From assembly GCA_027972325.1 (NCBI GenBank), contig JAPMOS010000018.1, positions 1-64,000 of the forward strand: a stretch of 64,000 nt of DNA, written 5' to 3'. The translations under genes were made by a program, and so were the position numbers. This DNA is from Paratrimastix pyriformis (lineage: Eukaryota; Preaxostyla; Paratrimastigidae). Positions 55,010-64,000 of this stretch are shown here, piece after piece. Each line of letters opens with the position of its first letter. The first letter of the stretch is position 1. The notes under the pieces are model-generated. The model had not been told where the DNA came from, did no database searches, and was given only the letters and a program-made list of their open reading frames with translations.

Positions 55010-56440
55010 GTTGCCCAAGCGCGGCCTTCCCGGGGCAAGTCGGGTGCGCCGCCGGGAATCTGAGTGAGTGGGCCTTCCATTTCGGCGGGTGGAGCCTGAG
55101 CGAATGTGGAGCGCGATGTTGGGCGGGCGCGCGGGTGCAGGTGGGTGGCCGGGGCAGACCGCGGCCCCTGGACATGCATGCCGGCTTGGCGATCCAGACG
55201 TTCCGGTGGCCCCGCATTCCGAACTGGGGCCGGGACGAGGCCAGGGCCCCCAGGGTCGCCCGGACCTGCTCGACAAATGCCGCTTCGTCGACGGGCTGCG
55301 GCTGAAGAGACATAGGGAGGGCCGGAGGGTCGGAGGGCAGGAGGGCAGGAGGGTGAGCGACAACAGGAACAACGGGCGAGGACGGATGGAAGCTAGGACA
55401 GACTGCAAGCAGTGCTGGCTGCACGACCCCCCGACGTGTGGCCGCCGCGCCCGGGCAGAGGAACTCCCACTGGGGGTCGGTCAGCTGGAGCGGGGCGGGC
55501 GGGTCGCTGTCCAGGTCGGCCCCGGCCAGGCCCAGCCACTGCTGGCAGATGGCCAGCGCCACCTGGGCCCGGGCCAGCTCGACCGCCTCCCGGGTCGCCC
55601 CCTCGGCACCGGGTGGCATGGGTCGCAACCTGAAGGGCCCGAATGCAAGTTCGGGGACAGTGGCAGTGGCGGTTGCGGTTGCGGTTGCGGTTGCGGTTGC
55701 GGTGGTGGTGGTGGTGGTGGTGGTGGTGGTGGCGGCGGCGGCGGCGGCGGCGGTGGTGGTGGTGGTGGTGGTGGTGGTGGTGGTGGTGGTGGTGGTGGTG
55801 GTGGTGGTGGTGCCGATGGGTCTGTCAGCAGGGCGGAGCTGGGGGCACGCCAGGGCACAGCCCGGGGTCTCGGTCTCATCATCGTCGGGACCGTCCCAGC
55901 CCACGAAGCCCCGCAGGAGGCTCTCGGCGGCCACCATGCGATACTCCTCGATGAAGGCGGTCCGCTCATCAGCAGAGGAGAGGTCGAAGCAAAGCGGGAA
56001 AAAGTCGTTCGGATCAGAGTCGTCATAGTCGCGGAGCAGACGCAGTTGCCTGTGAAGACCCGCCTAAAGTAGTAGGGATGATTTTTGGATTCGGTGTGAT
56101 GAGAGGGCGGCACATTCAATCAAACCTTGGTTGTAATGGGATTCATCATATGTGGAAAGTGATTGACAATTTGGTCCTTTCTGAGGGACTTATGGTCAAT
56201 GTCAGCCGTTTTGATCACCCATCGCAGATCCCAAGCATCGTTTGAAGGGTCCGGATTTTCCACCCACCCTCGCCGGATGAGCGCCTGACGAACATCACGG
56301 GAATTATCAGAGCTGGTGGTCAGGGCGAACACCCGGGGCATCCCAAGTTCAAATATGGAACTTCGGGCTCTTTCCCCCTGATTGACCCTCCAGGCGCAGG
56401 CGGCGGCTGAGATATTCCGAATATTCCCGGAGTGCAACAA
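52671..56440 (-). CDS. Tubulin glycylase, TTLL3/TTLL8 type
   Basis: ATP-grasp ligase that adds glycine to tubulin in cilia. The early exon has [34 protein letters not shown] and TTK. Next come [54 protein letters not shown] (the KPxxxSRGRG motif), [52 protein letters not shown] and [20 protein letters not shown] with EV (the metal-binding ExN region). The end has [13 protein letters not shown], and the stop is near 52671. The order and spacing follow TTLL3/TTLL8. The start could be 56341 or 56440. Introns hold the CCGTG, GAA and GGT arrays. Confidence 0.87.
53793..54008. repeat. (CCGTG)n pentanucleotide repeat
   Basis: Roughly 40 copies of a CCGTG unit with TCGTG variants at the left end, inside a TTLL intron. 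The unit length is not a multiple of three, which fits a non-coding position. Confidence 0.95.
54690..55008. repeat. (GAA)n / (TTC)n tract
   Basis: About 106 perfect GAA triplets. The TTLL gene runs on the minus strand, so the sense strand reads TTC, a very long polypyrimidine run inside an intron. Confidence 0.97.
55668..55812. repeat. GCGGTT, GGT and GGC repeats
   Basis: GGTTGC hexamers change into GGT, then GGC, then GGT triplets. On the TTLL sense strand this is ACC/GCC/ACC. Confidence 0.95.
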
Positions 56441-56591
56441 ACAAAAGGAAAAGAAAGACGTTCACACATTTCCCACAACACGTCAAAAGAACCGAGGGGA
56501 TCGACAGAGAGACAGGAGCGAAGAAGCTCCCGTTGACTTGGCTTGGCAACGCAAAGTCAAAGTACAGAGAGACGGGGAGAAAACAGTTTTT

Positions 56592-59500
56592 TTACAGCCG
56601 ACGGAGGACAGCCGGGGCGGGGGTCTGGGGCATGGCTTGCTGGGCGCCGCAGAGCTGCGCAGCAGGAAGAGAAACCGGGACAGGAGGAGCAGGTGGCGGT
56701 GGTGAGGAAGGGTGGTGAGGAAGGGTGGTGAGGAAGGGTGGTGGTGGTGGGGGCCGACCTTGATGAAGGAGCACACCTGCTCGGGCTTCATCTCCTGGGC
56801 CAGCAGGGAGATCAGGGCGGGCCCGTAGGTGGCCACGAAGTCGTCGCAGACGGTGGTCAGGGTCTTGGGCAGCAGGGCGCACACCTTGTCCAGGGCCGCC
56901 TCGATGGCCGCCTCGGAGCGGTTGGTCTGGACGAGCTGGTCGAGCTCAGTGACGACCCACTCGCAGACGGCGCACTGGATGCTATTCACGGCGGTGGTCT
57001 TGGGGCACACCTTGATCAGGCTGCCCGGGCGGGGGGGGGGGGGGGCAGGTCAGCGTGACAGCTCACAGGGAAAGGCCGGGGAGGAGGGAGGGGGCTGCAG
57101 ACGGACGCGCAGATGGCGGCGGGCTCGAGCTTCTGGACCAGGGCGTCGATCAGGACGGGGGCGTACTGGCGGACGAGGGACTTGCACAGGCCCTGGGCGG
57201 GGGCGGGCACGCGGGCGCACACCTTGTCGAGGGCCGCCTCGACGGTCTCCTTGGAGCGCTCCGAGCCGAGCATCTCGTCGAGCTTGCCCACCACGAAGTG
57301 GCACAGGGGGCACTCAACGTCCACGTCAACCGCGGCCGCGGACTTGCCGCAGAGGCCGATGATCTGGCACACCTTGGCAGGGTCGACCTTCTTCACGAGC
57401 AGCTCGATCAGGACGGGGCTGAAGGGACCAAGGCCAGTCAGGACGGGGAAAGGGGCGACGCGGCGGGGGCAGACGTGTACTCCTCGACAAAGGCGTCGCA
57501 CATCGAGTGGACCGAAGAGGGCAGCCTGGGGGGCGGGGCCAGAGGGGCCGAGAGAAAAGGAGGACGAGAGGGGAAATCAGGTCAGATGCCCACCGCGCGG
57601 CGCACTCGACAGGGCGGGGCCGATGACGGACCGGTCGCAGACGGCGTCGAGGGCCTTCTCGATCTCGGCCTCGGTGGAGTTCTTCTCAACGAGGTACTCG
57701 AGCTCGGTCATGACCCACTCGCAGACGGCGCACTGGATGCTGTTCACGGGGGCCTCCTCGACGGCCGGGGCGCACAGGCCCAGGTGACTGCAGACATGTT
57801 CGAACAAATCCCAGAAGGCGGGTCAGGCCCCGAACCACCAGCCAGCCAGCAAGCGGAGGTGGAGCGACAACCGGGGGAAGCGGACAGACGTGCAGACAGC
57901 CTCGATGGGGATCTTCTTGAGGAGGAGGTCAATCACTGCGAGGACCGGGGAGGGGAGAGATAGTCAGCCCACAGTCGAGCGGGGGGGGGGGGGCACGGAC
58001 CGAGGGGGGTGTACTGGTCGACGAGCTGCTCACACATGCCGGAGACGGTCTTGGGCAGCTTGGTGCAGACGGCGTCGAGGGCGTGCTCGATCTCGGACTC
58101 GGTGCTGTTCTCCGAGACCAGCTTCTCCAGCTCGGTCATGACCCACTCGCACAGGGTGCACTCGAACTTGCTGGCAGCGACCTTCTGCGACTTGCCGCAC
58201 AGGCCGATCTGCGGAGGCACAGGGCATGGATGAGATGAGACTCCGGCCGGGACCAACCGAGTCCGACAGACGAGGGTGCAAATCTTGGCGGGGTCAGTCT
58301 CCTTGACGAGAAGCTCGATCACCACGGGAGCATACTCCTCGACGAAGGCTGCGCGAGGGGGGTCGGAGGTCAGGGACGGAAACACGAAACGGGCAGACCG
58401 TCGCACATGGAGCGGACAGAGGCCGGCAGGCGGGTGCACACCTTCTCGACGATCTTCTCGATCTCAGCCTCGGTGGCGTTCTCCTGGATGAGCGTGTCCA
58501 GCTCGGTCAGGACCCACTCGCAGACGGCGCTGACGGGAGGGGCGGGTGAGGCGCACCACGAAGGGGAAGAGCAGACCATTGGATGGTATTCTCGGCGGGG
58601 GCAGGGACAACAGGAGTGGGAGGAAGCACGTTCTCAGTGCAGAGGCCGAGCTTGTGGCAAATAATGTTGGGGTCGGCCTCCTGGATGAGCATGTCAATGA
58701 TCAGGGCGCCGTACTCCTCAACTAAAAAAATAATCCGCCAACATGAGGACCAGCGGGGGGTAAAAAGAAACGAATGCCCGGACCAAGAGCGTCGCACTGG
58801 GCGGAAATCCCCTTGGGCAGGTGGGTGCAAACGTTCTCGACCATCTTCTCAATCTCAGCCTCAGTAGTGTTGGAAGAAATCCAAGACTCGAGGGTGACCA
58901 GGATCCAGCGGCAAACGGCGCACTCAGCAGTGATCTCGACCTGAGGGACCGACTTGTTGCAGAGCTTAATCTGGGTGCAAATGGTCTGGGGGTTCTCCTT
59001 GTCGACCAGGAGTTGGATAATCTCAGGGCCATACTGCTCAATGAGATCGTGGCACTAAACATTGAAAAAGGAAGGGCAAGATCGAGTTTGGCTCATCACA
59101 TGCAACAGACCGGGCCCTGAATGAAGCCAGGAAGGCGGGAGCACACCTGCTCAACGGCCTTAACAATCTCCTCCTCGGTCTTGGCCTGGGTCAGGAAAGA
59201 CTCGAGCTCACTCATGATGAACTGAGGCGAAAAAAGCATAAAAAAGAACCTCCAAAAAAAAGGCGAACCTGGCAAACAGTGCACTCGAGAGAAGGGGTAT
59301 GGACGGGCGCGGGCTTCGAGGTACCACAGAGGCGCATGGTCTTGCAAATCTTATCGGCAGGAACATCCTTCACGAAGAGATCAATGAGTTGAGGGGTATA
59401 CTCCTAGAAACAGTCACCCCAAAAAAAAGTCATCAAAGGATGAGAGACGAAAAAAAGTCGACCCGAACAGACATCGATAAAGCTCTTGCAAATGGGCTGC

Positions 59501-59700
59501 AGAGCCTTCGGAACATACATGCAGATTTTCCCAACGATCTGCTCGATTTCTGTTTCAGTGGCGTTCTCCTCAATCCACTTATCAAGCTCCTGGACCACAA
59601 ATTCGCAAACACTGCATTCTACCTTTCCGTTCTGAGGCGCAGGAACGGCGGCAGCGAAGATTGCGGGGAGCAACAGAGCAAGCAAGAAAAGGGAACGCAT
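56592..59700 (-). CDS. Prosaposin-like precursor with eight saposin B domains
   Basis: Signal peptide MRSLFLLALLLPAIFAAA at 59700, then eight saposin B modules, each with the CxxC...C...C...C...C spacing. The first halves begin ECSVCEFVVQELDKWI, ECTVCQFIMSELESFL, ECAVCRWILVTLESWI, CEWVLTELDTLI, CTLCEWVMTELEKLV, CAVCEWVMTELEYLV, CPLCHFVVGKLDEML and CAVCEWVVTELDQLV. Second halves follow the pattern VEEYAPVVIELLVKETDPAKIC. The protein ends in a short proline-rich tail, stop at 56592. Saposins bind and disturb membranes or present lipids in lysosomes; in phagotrophic protists they can act as pore-formers or digestion aids. Introns split most modules after the same residue, with donors GTCTGT, GTCTGT, GTCCGG and GTCTGC. 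Confidence 0.9.
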
Positions 59701-60037
59701 TTCGATGATGGTTCCGCCCTGGTGAATAACCCAATACCCGTTTGCCGGCCTTGCCGCAAGTCTTGACATGACTTCCCAACCGAGCGGCTCACATTGTCGT
59801 CTGGCCAAGGGAGTGGTCCTTGAAATAGCCACTGAGGCGGCCAGGGTGTCCGTGGCGCCGGGTTATCCCGAATCACGAATCAAAGCGCGTGGTAGGAGCA
59901 ACCGGCGCTCGAAGAGAAATTGGGTATTGTTGCTCTTCTTCGAAATTCACAAGCGGGCAAGGAAGCTGAGGTGATGATGGAAAAAGAGGGAGAGGAAAGA
60001 GAAAATTCAAAAACAGGCTCGAACACTCGCCGAACGT
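59701..60037. other. Intergenic region between two minus-strand genes
   Basis: About 340 bases without a supported gene. It should contain the promoter of the saposin gene and the 3' end of the SSR1 transcript. Confidence 0.45.
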
Positions 60038-61035
60038 TTATTCGGAGCGAGGAGAGCGAGAGCGAGACGGGGAGCGGCTCTTCGAGGCCTGACGCTGCCT
60101 GGGCTCGGCGGCGGTGCCCTTCAGCCACTGGTCGGTTTCAGTCGCGGGTTCGTCGCCGGTCTTCGGGGCACTCTTCGTCCTCTTTGACGACATCATCTCC
60201 ATGACAGGCTTGTACCCGAAGATGCCGAGCATGACCACAGCGGCCAGCCCGCCAAGATAGCCGAAGAAGGTCTTGGTATCGATTTTGTCGGGGAAATCAG
60301 AAAACTCGAAAGTACCATTGTAGGCAATGTTGCTGAAGTTCTTCCCGGCCTGATGATTGGGCGAAATCGGAACCAGATCGACATGAGGTGGTGTCATTGT
60401 GAAAACAGCAGACCTCGTCATGGTAAAAAACAGCAATAATCATGCCCATGGTGCGGGGTTCAATACGAGGATCGGCCTGGAACTTGTAATGAACAGTCCA
60501 CTCCTCCTCAGGGCGGACGGTGATGTTGTAGTCGAAGTCGGTGAACTAAAGGTCAAGGTCAAACAATGATTCAGGATTCCGTTGCGCGCCCAGAGGAGAT
60601 GAAGAGAACAGATGGCCGTGTCGTGCAGACGTTCTGGTAGTACATGTTGAAATCGTAGGGAGAAGTCAAGGCACCAGCGACATTGGTCACAATCATCCCA
60701 CTGGAGGCATCGTTGGCCACAGTAACAAGAGCGTCGACAATATCGCCAGGGTGGAACTCTGAAAACACAGCAGCAAAAGAGCATGATGACAATGACAAGG
60801 AGGATGGGAAAAAATACCAGACTCTTGTCGGCACTGATGGGAGGGAAATGGCAAGCGGCCAAAACATCAGGATGGGCCGAAGGCATATTGGTCAGGATGT
60901 GGGGGGGGATGACCTGATCGGCAAAGGCAGCTGTGAAAAATAGGGGGTAAAAAAAAGTGTCAACCCTCAGAAACGCAACCAAAAGCGGGGAGATCTACCT
61001 GTCAGGAGGAGGAGGAAGGCGCAGAGGAGCCGCAT
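60038..61035 (-). CDS. SSR1: Translocon-associated protein alpha (TRAP-alpha)
   Basis: ER membrane protein of the TRAP complex beside the Sec61 channel. Signal peptide MRLLCAFLLLLT at 61035. An intron with donor GTAGAT (one of the few GTA donors) leads to AAFADQVIPPHILTNMP. The lumenal domain reads FHPGDIVDALVTVANDASSG, NVAGALTSPYDFNMYYQN, FTDFDYNITVRPEEEWTVHY, KFQADPRIEPRTMGMIIAVF, then a sequon-containing NGTFEF. A transmembrane helix (FFGYLGGLAAVVMLGIFGY) and a cytosolic tail ending SKSRSPSRSRSPRSE follow, stop at 60038. Two other introns begin GTCTGG and GTCTGC. The RS-like tail is unusual for the family, though cytosolic basic tails are common. Confidence 0.88.
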
Positions 61036-61220
61036 CACTGCAACAGATCGAAAATGACGGGGTGAAGCGGACACCGAGGCGACATGACACGAATTCCTGG
61101 CGATTGTTGGTTTCGCTCGATTTTTTTGTCTTCTTTCGCGAACAAAAACGTTACGTAATTTTTGACACAAAGGAAAGCCCAGGAATTATTCACTCTCGGA
61201 TAAAAATCGGAATGCCTCGC

Positions 61221-62974
61221 CTAAACCGCGGTGGATTGAGATTGACAAGGACGATTAGAAGGAGCCGTAGTTATCACAGGAGGAAGATCGGGTTCGGCCA
61301 GAATTCCATCGAGAATGGCAAGCAGTGTCCGGATACCAGAAAGATAATCCTAAAAAGTGGTGGTGTAGGACTTCGTTGGGGGCAAATCAGACCTCGTCGG
61401 GGACTCGTGTTCGAGAATCCATCGCTGGAAGCCGGGTTGCGTGCGCAAAATCGACTATCCGGACGTCCGTCGAGCAAACTAAATCATCGGCAGGTCTGGG
61501 CATTCCAGAACCACGGGTCAGAAAAGAATAAAACGAATGCGACTTCAGGTGCGTGTGAGTCGTTGTGTGCGTGTGAGTCGTTGTGTGCGTGTGAGTCGTT
61601 GTGTGCGTGCGTGCGGGGAGGAATCAGAAATACTGTGTCTGTGACCGACCGTTCCTCAGGGCCGGCGACCATCACTCCATCATAGACGAGCAGCAGGGAG
61701 GAACTGTAGAGGCGATGTGACCGCTGGCGGGTGAAGAGGGCCTCGATGCGAGAGATCTGGGCGCGGACGATCCGGACAACCTCGCGGCATAGACGGTGCC
61801 CGTTATGGAAAAACTGTCGCACTGTGCCGGGGAAAGCCTCCTTCGAAAGGGCCCGTCCACAATGACGATCCAGGCACATGTAGCAAAGCGTTGTGGATTG
61901 GTAGACCTACGCGGCACACCACAAAGAGCTCGGATGATGACGAGGGGCGGACGGGCGCTTGATGGCGCAGGTCTTCCTCCTCCCTTCTGCGCCCACTCGC
62001 CATCAGCTCGCCCTCAGCTCACTGGCTCCGTTCCTTCAAGGCAACCCATTCGACACGATGTGAATCTCGGACTGCGGGCTGATGGCGTGCGGGTGGCGTG
62101 CGGGTGGCGTGCGGGTGGCCGTGCGGGGTGGCCGTGCGGGTGGCCGTGCGGGTGGCCGTGCGGGTGGCCGTGCGGGTGGCGTGCGGGTGGCGTACGGGTG
62201 GGTAGGGCAGTGCGAAATGTGCTCCGAATGTAAGCCGCTCGAGACAGAAGCCCCACAGCACAGACCTGCATCCCGCATATTCTCAGGCCCAGCGACCCGG
62301 AGGTGGTGGTCTGCGAGCGGAGGGTGTGCGATCTGTCCGAACGAGGGATTGAAAGGGTTAATATCGTAATGGAAGAGAAAGCACGCGGGCAGGGCACCTT
62401 GGCCTCCCAGACCGTATTTTGTGGGGTGGCGCATCATCATCATATTGCCGTGTCCCCACCTTGATATCCAAAACGCAAGGCCGCTGAAATCCCGCGGTGA
62501 TATCTTGAATCATCACATAATCTCCGACCAATGATTGAGGATGGGAGGGCCGATCCGAGGCAGAAAAGGAAGAGAGGGAACATCGTGTCACACCGTAATA
62601 CACACATGTAAACGAAAGAAACTCGGGAAAGAATCGAAGAGACTCGTAAAAATCGTACTCCTTTTGGTCAAATGGCTTGAGGATGATTCCTCTTTTGCTT
62701 GATTTCAGGAGGATCTTGTGACCCCCAACTTGGTGCGGGTAGAGACAAATCGTCGCCATAATTTCATTAATTTTCCTGGCCTGGGCGACTGGTTTCGGAT
62801 CGACAGTCCTCCTGAAAAGTTCAAACGAGTGCCGCGACCAGAGAACCGTGCTCGCCCAAGGACAAGAAACACAACTGCCGGAATTGGACCCCACTCGACT
62901 CTGACGGGTGTGGGCCTCTCATCTTTTCCAATGGCCCCGAAGTCCCTCCCCTTGGCTCCACCAACGCTGCCCAT
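61221..62974 (-). CDS. Inositol polyphosphate kinase (IPK/IP6K family)
   Basis: Phosphorylates inositol phosphates using ATP. The N-terminal exon probably starts MGSVGGAKGRDFGAIGKDER near 62974. Conserved parts: YPHQVGGHKILLK, GIILKPFDQKEYDFYESL and FPEFLSFTCVYYG. Then comes the signature PCVLDIKVGTRQYDDD (PxxxDxKxG), GLRICGMQV, a helix RLCREVVRIVRAQISRIEAL, SSLLLVYDG and TDVRIVDFAHA (the second metal motif, DFA). After a GTCTGA intron DYLSGIRTLLAILDG leads to the stop at 61221. The arrangement fits IP6K or an IPMK relative; which one cannot be decided. One intron contains the 62085-62205 minisatellite. Confidence 0.87.
61553..61612. repeat. Intronic GTGTGCGTGTGAGTCGTT repeat
   Basis: Three copies of an 18-bp unit between exons of the inositol polyphosphate kinase gene. 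Confidence 0.85.
62085..62205. repeat. Intronic GTGCGGGTGGC minisatellite
   Basis: About ten copies of an 11- to 12-bp GTGCGGGTGGC(C) unit inside the inositol polyphosphate kinase gene; the sense strand is C-rich. Confidence 0.9.
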
Positions 62975-63117
62975 GCCCACTCAGAGTTCCCAGAAAAATG
63001 ATGCGAAATAATTGTCGTGTTTGGACTCTGGCGAGAGTCTCGGGGTCAGTTCACCGAGAAGCTTCCACCTTTTGAAAGACGGATGCCGATGAGGGCAGTC
63101 TTTATAATAGATAATAG

Positions 63118-63118
<1 letters not shown>

Positions 63119-63152
<34 letters not shown>

Positions 63153-63153
63153 A
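63119..63153. repeat. Poly-C tract
   Basis: A C homopolymer of about 33 bases just beyond the 3' end of the last gene, in the short spacer before the kinase start. Confidence 0.93.
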
Positions 63154-63178
63154 GAACCCACGAACGCCTGGGAGGGTA

Positions 63179-64000
63179 TCAGCCTGCCGATTCCATGGCC
63201 GGTTGTGGCTGTTGCTGGGGCTGTGATTGATGTTCTTCGGGCCTTGCCTTTTTGAAGTCTTCATTCTGTGGCACCGCGTGCTCCTCCTCGAAATTGGAGG
63301 AGGCCAACAGTGTGCGGGCGTGCTTGCCCAGCAACGAGCTGCCTTCTGCCAATTGGCTCAGAGTATTGCCGAGGGTCTGCTCACGCGCAACCACGGCTTC
63401 TTCTAGAGCCGTGATGGAAGCCTGACAACAAGGAGTCCAGGGGAAGGGTTGCGCGGAGAGCAGACCTCGAATTGCCGATAGCGCTCGTCATCCGAGGCAA
63501 CTTCTACGTCAAACGGGCGGAGAGAAACTACCCGTCACTGTCAGCGGACATCAGGGGCATGCGCCAAGGCTGACCTGGGTCGATGCCAGCCTGCTGGAGT
63601 TTCCGTTCGTATGTGGCTGACCTCAGATTGCTGGCTTTGAGGTCAGCGGCAAGGGTCTCGCATCGTTGGCAAAGTTCTTTCACCTGCATCTCAAGGGCTG
63701 TAATCTTCTCCTTCTGCTGGGTGATCGTATCGGTTGCCTTGGCCAGATCATCTTCCTTGCTGTGACACCTCTGTTGCCAGTCTTGTAGGAGGGTTGCTTG
63801 GCTTTCCTCAAATTCTTTGCGGAGCCGCTCCACCTCCGAGAGGGGGACGACCTCTGCGGGCTTTTCCTCGGTCCGCGGGGCGGGGCTCTGGAGGGGCGCA
63901 GTTGTTGGGCGAGCGAGCCGACTGGCAGGCGTTCTGGAAGCAACAAAGCTCAGAAAGTCCCTGTTACGCTGCAAACAGACGAGGGCGGACGCATCCTTGT
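63179..64000 (-). CDS. Coiled-coil protein, cut by the window edge
   Basis: The 5' end lies beyond the window. Visible exons read NRDFLSFVASRTPASRLARP, EVERLRKEFEESQATLLQDW, DTITQQKEKITALEMQVKEL and RCETLAADLKASNLRSATY, then after a GTCCGC intron DDERYRQFE, and after a GTCTGC intron ASITALEEAVVAREQTLGNT. It ends in a Q/P-rich tail with the stop at 63179. The middle is a strong coiled coil of about 90 residues. The family is unknown; a cytoskeletal or centrosomal role would be only a guess. Confidence 0.65.

Noticed and set aside
54619-55305. Poly-Glu, poly-Lys, poly-Leu, poly-Ser and poly-Phe frames
   Set aside because: Artefacts of the GAA/TTC array inside the TTLL gene; homologous exons lie on both sides.

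Overview
This window is one end of a linear eukaryotic chromosome. It opens with CCCTAA-type telomere repeats (TTAGGG on the other strand). Two satellite arrays follow, then about 750 bases of unique subtelomeric sequence, then a dense run of about 30 spliced, GC-rich protein genes up to the right edge, which cuts the last one. IFT46, a TTLL3/TTLL8-type tubulin glycylase and a BBS-type chaperonin-like protein point to a unicellular eukaryote with cilia or flagella. A free-living metamonad such as Paratrimastix would fit the GC content, short introns and poly-saposin gene, but that is a guess; I cannot name the organism from this sequence. No rRNA, tRNA, CRISPR array or transposon could be supported.

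Layout. 1-706: telomere and satellites. 1.4-12.4 kb: a disordered protein (-), a BBS/CCT chaperonin-like gene (+), a small membrane protein (-), an HhH DNA-glycosylase-like gene (+), a coiled-coil protein (-) and a metallo-beta-lactamase-fold hydrolase (+). 12.5-23.2 kb: maspardin (SPG21), phosphomannose isomerase (MPI), a secreted protein, an F-box/WD40 protein, a coiled-coil protein, EEF1AKMT1 and a MAPKKK-like kinase. 24.8-35.7 kb: DENND10, an SLC35F6-like transporter and a large beta-helix surface protein whose introns hold a (CAC)n tract of about 570 bp and a chimeric copy of parts of two genes from 19-21 kb. 36-43.7 kb: two disordered/coiled-coil genes, a small nuclear-type protein, POLR1C, a MARCH-type E3 ligase and TRAPPC2. 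44.2-64 kb: IFT46, a TPR protein, PBDC1, the TTLL glycylase, an eight-domain saposin precursor, SSR1 (TRAP-alpha), an inositol polyphosphate kinase and a truncated coiled-coil gene.

The most unusual result is the splice signal. Wherever homology fixes the exon edges (POLR1C, TRAPPC2, maspardin, MPI, EEF1AKMT1, DENND10, PBDC1, IFT46, saposins, SSR1 and others), the introns are mostly 41-52 nt and nearly all begin GTC, usually GTCCGT, GTCCGC, GTCTGT or GTCTGC, rather than GTAAGT or GTATGT. They end in AG. This predicts a U1 snRNA with a changed 5' end. In the first 23 kb and again at 39-44 kb, genes alternate strand, and divergent start codons often lie only 71-121 bp apart, so promoters are probably shared and bidirectional. 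Most large microsatellites and homopolymers sit inside introns, usually with the pyrimidine-rich strand as the sense strand.

Because genes are spliced, the coordinates given for each gene run from the inferred start codon to the inferred stop codon and include introns.
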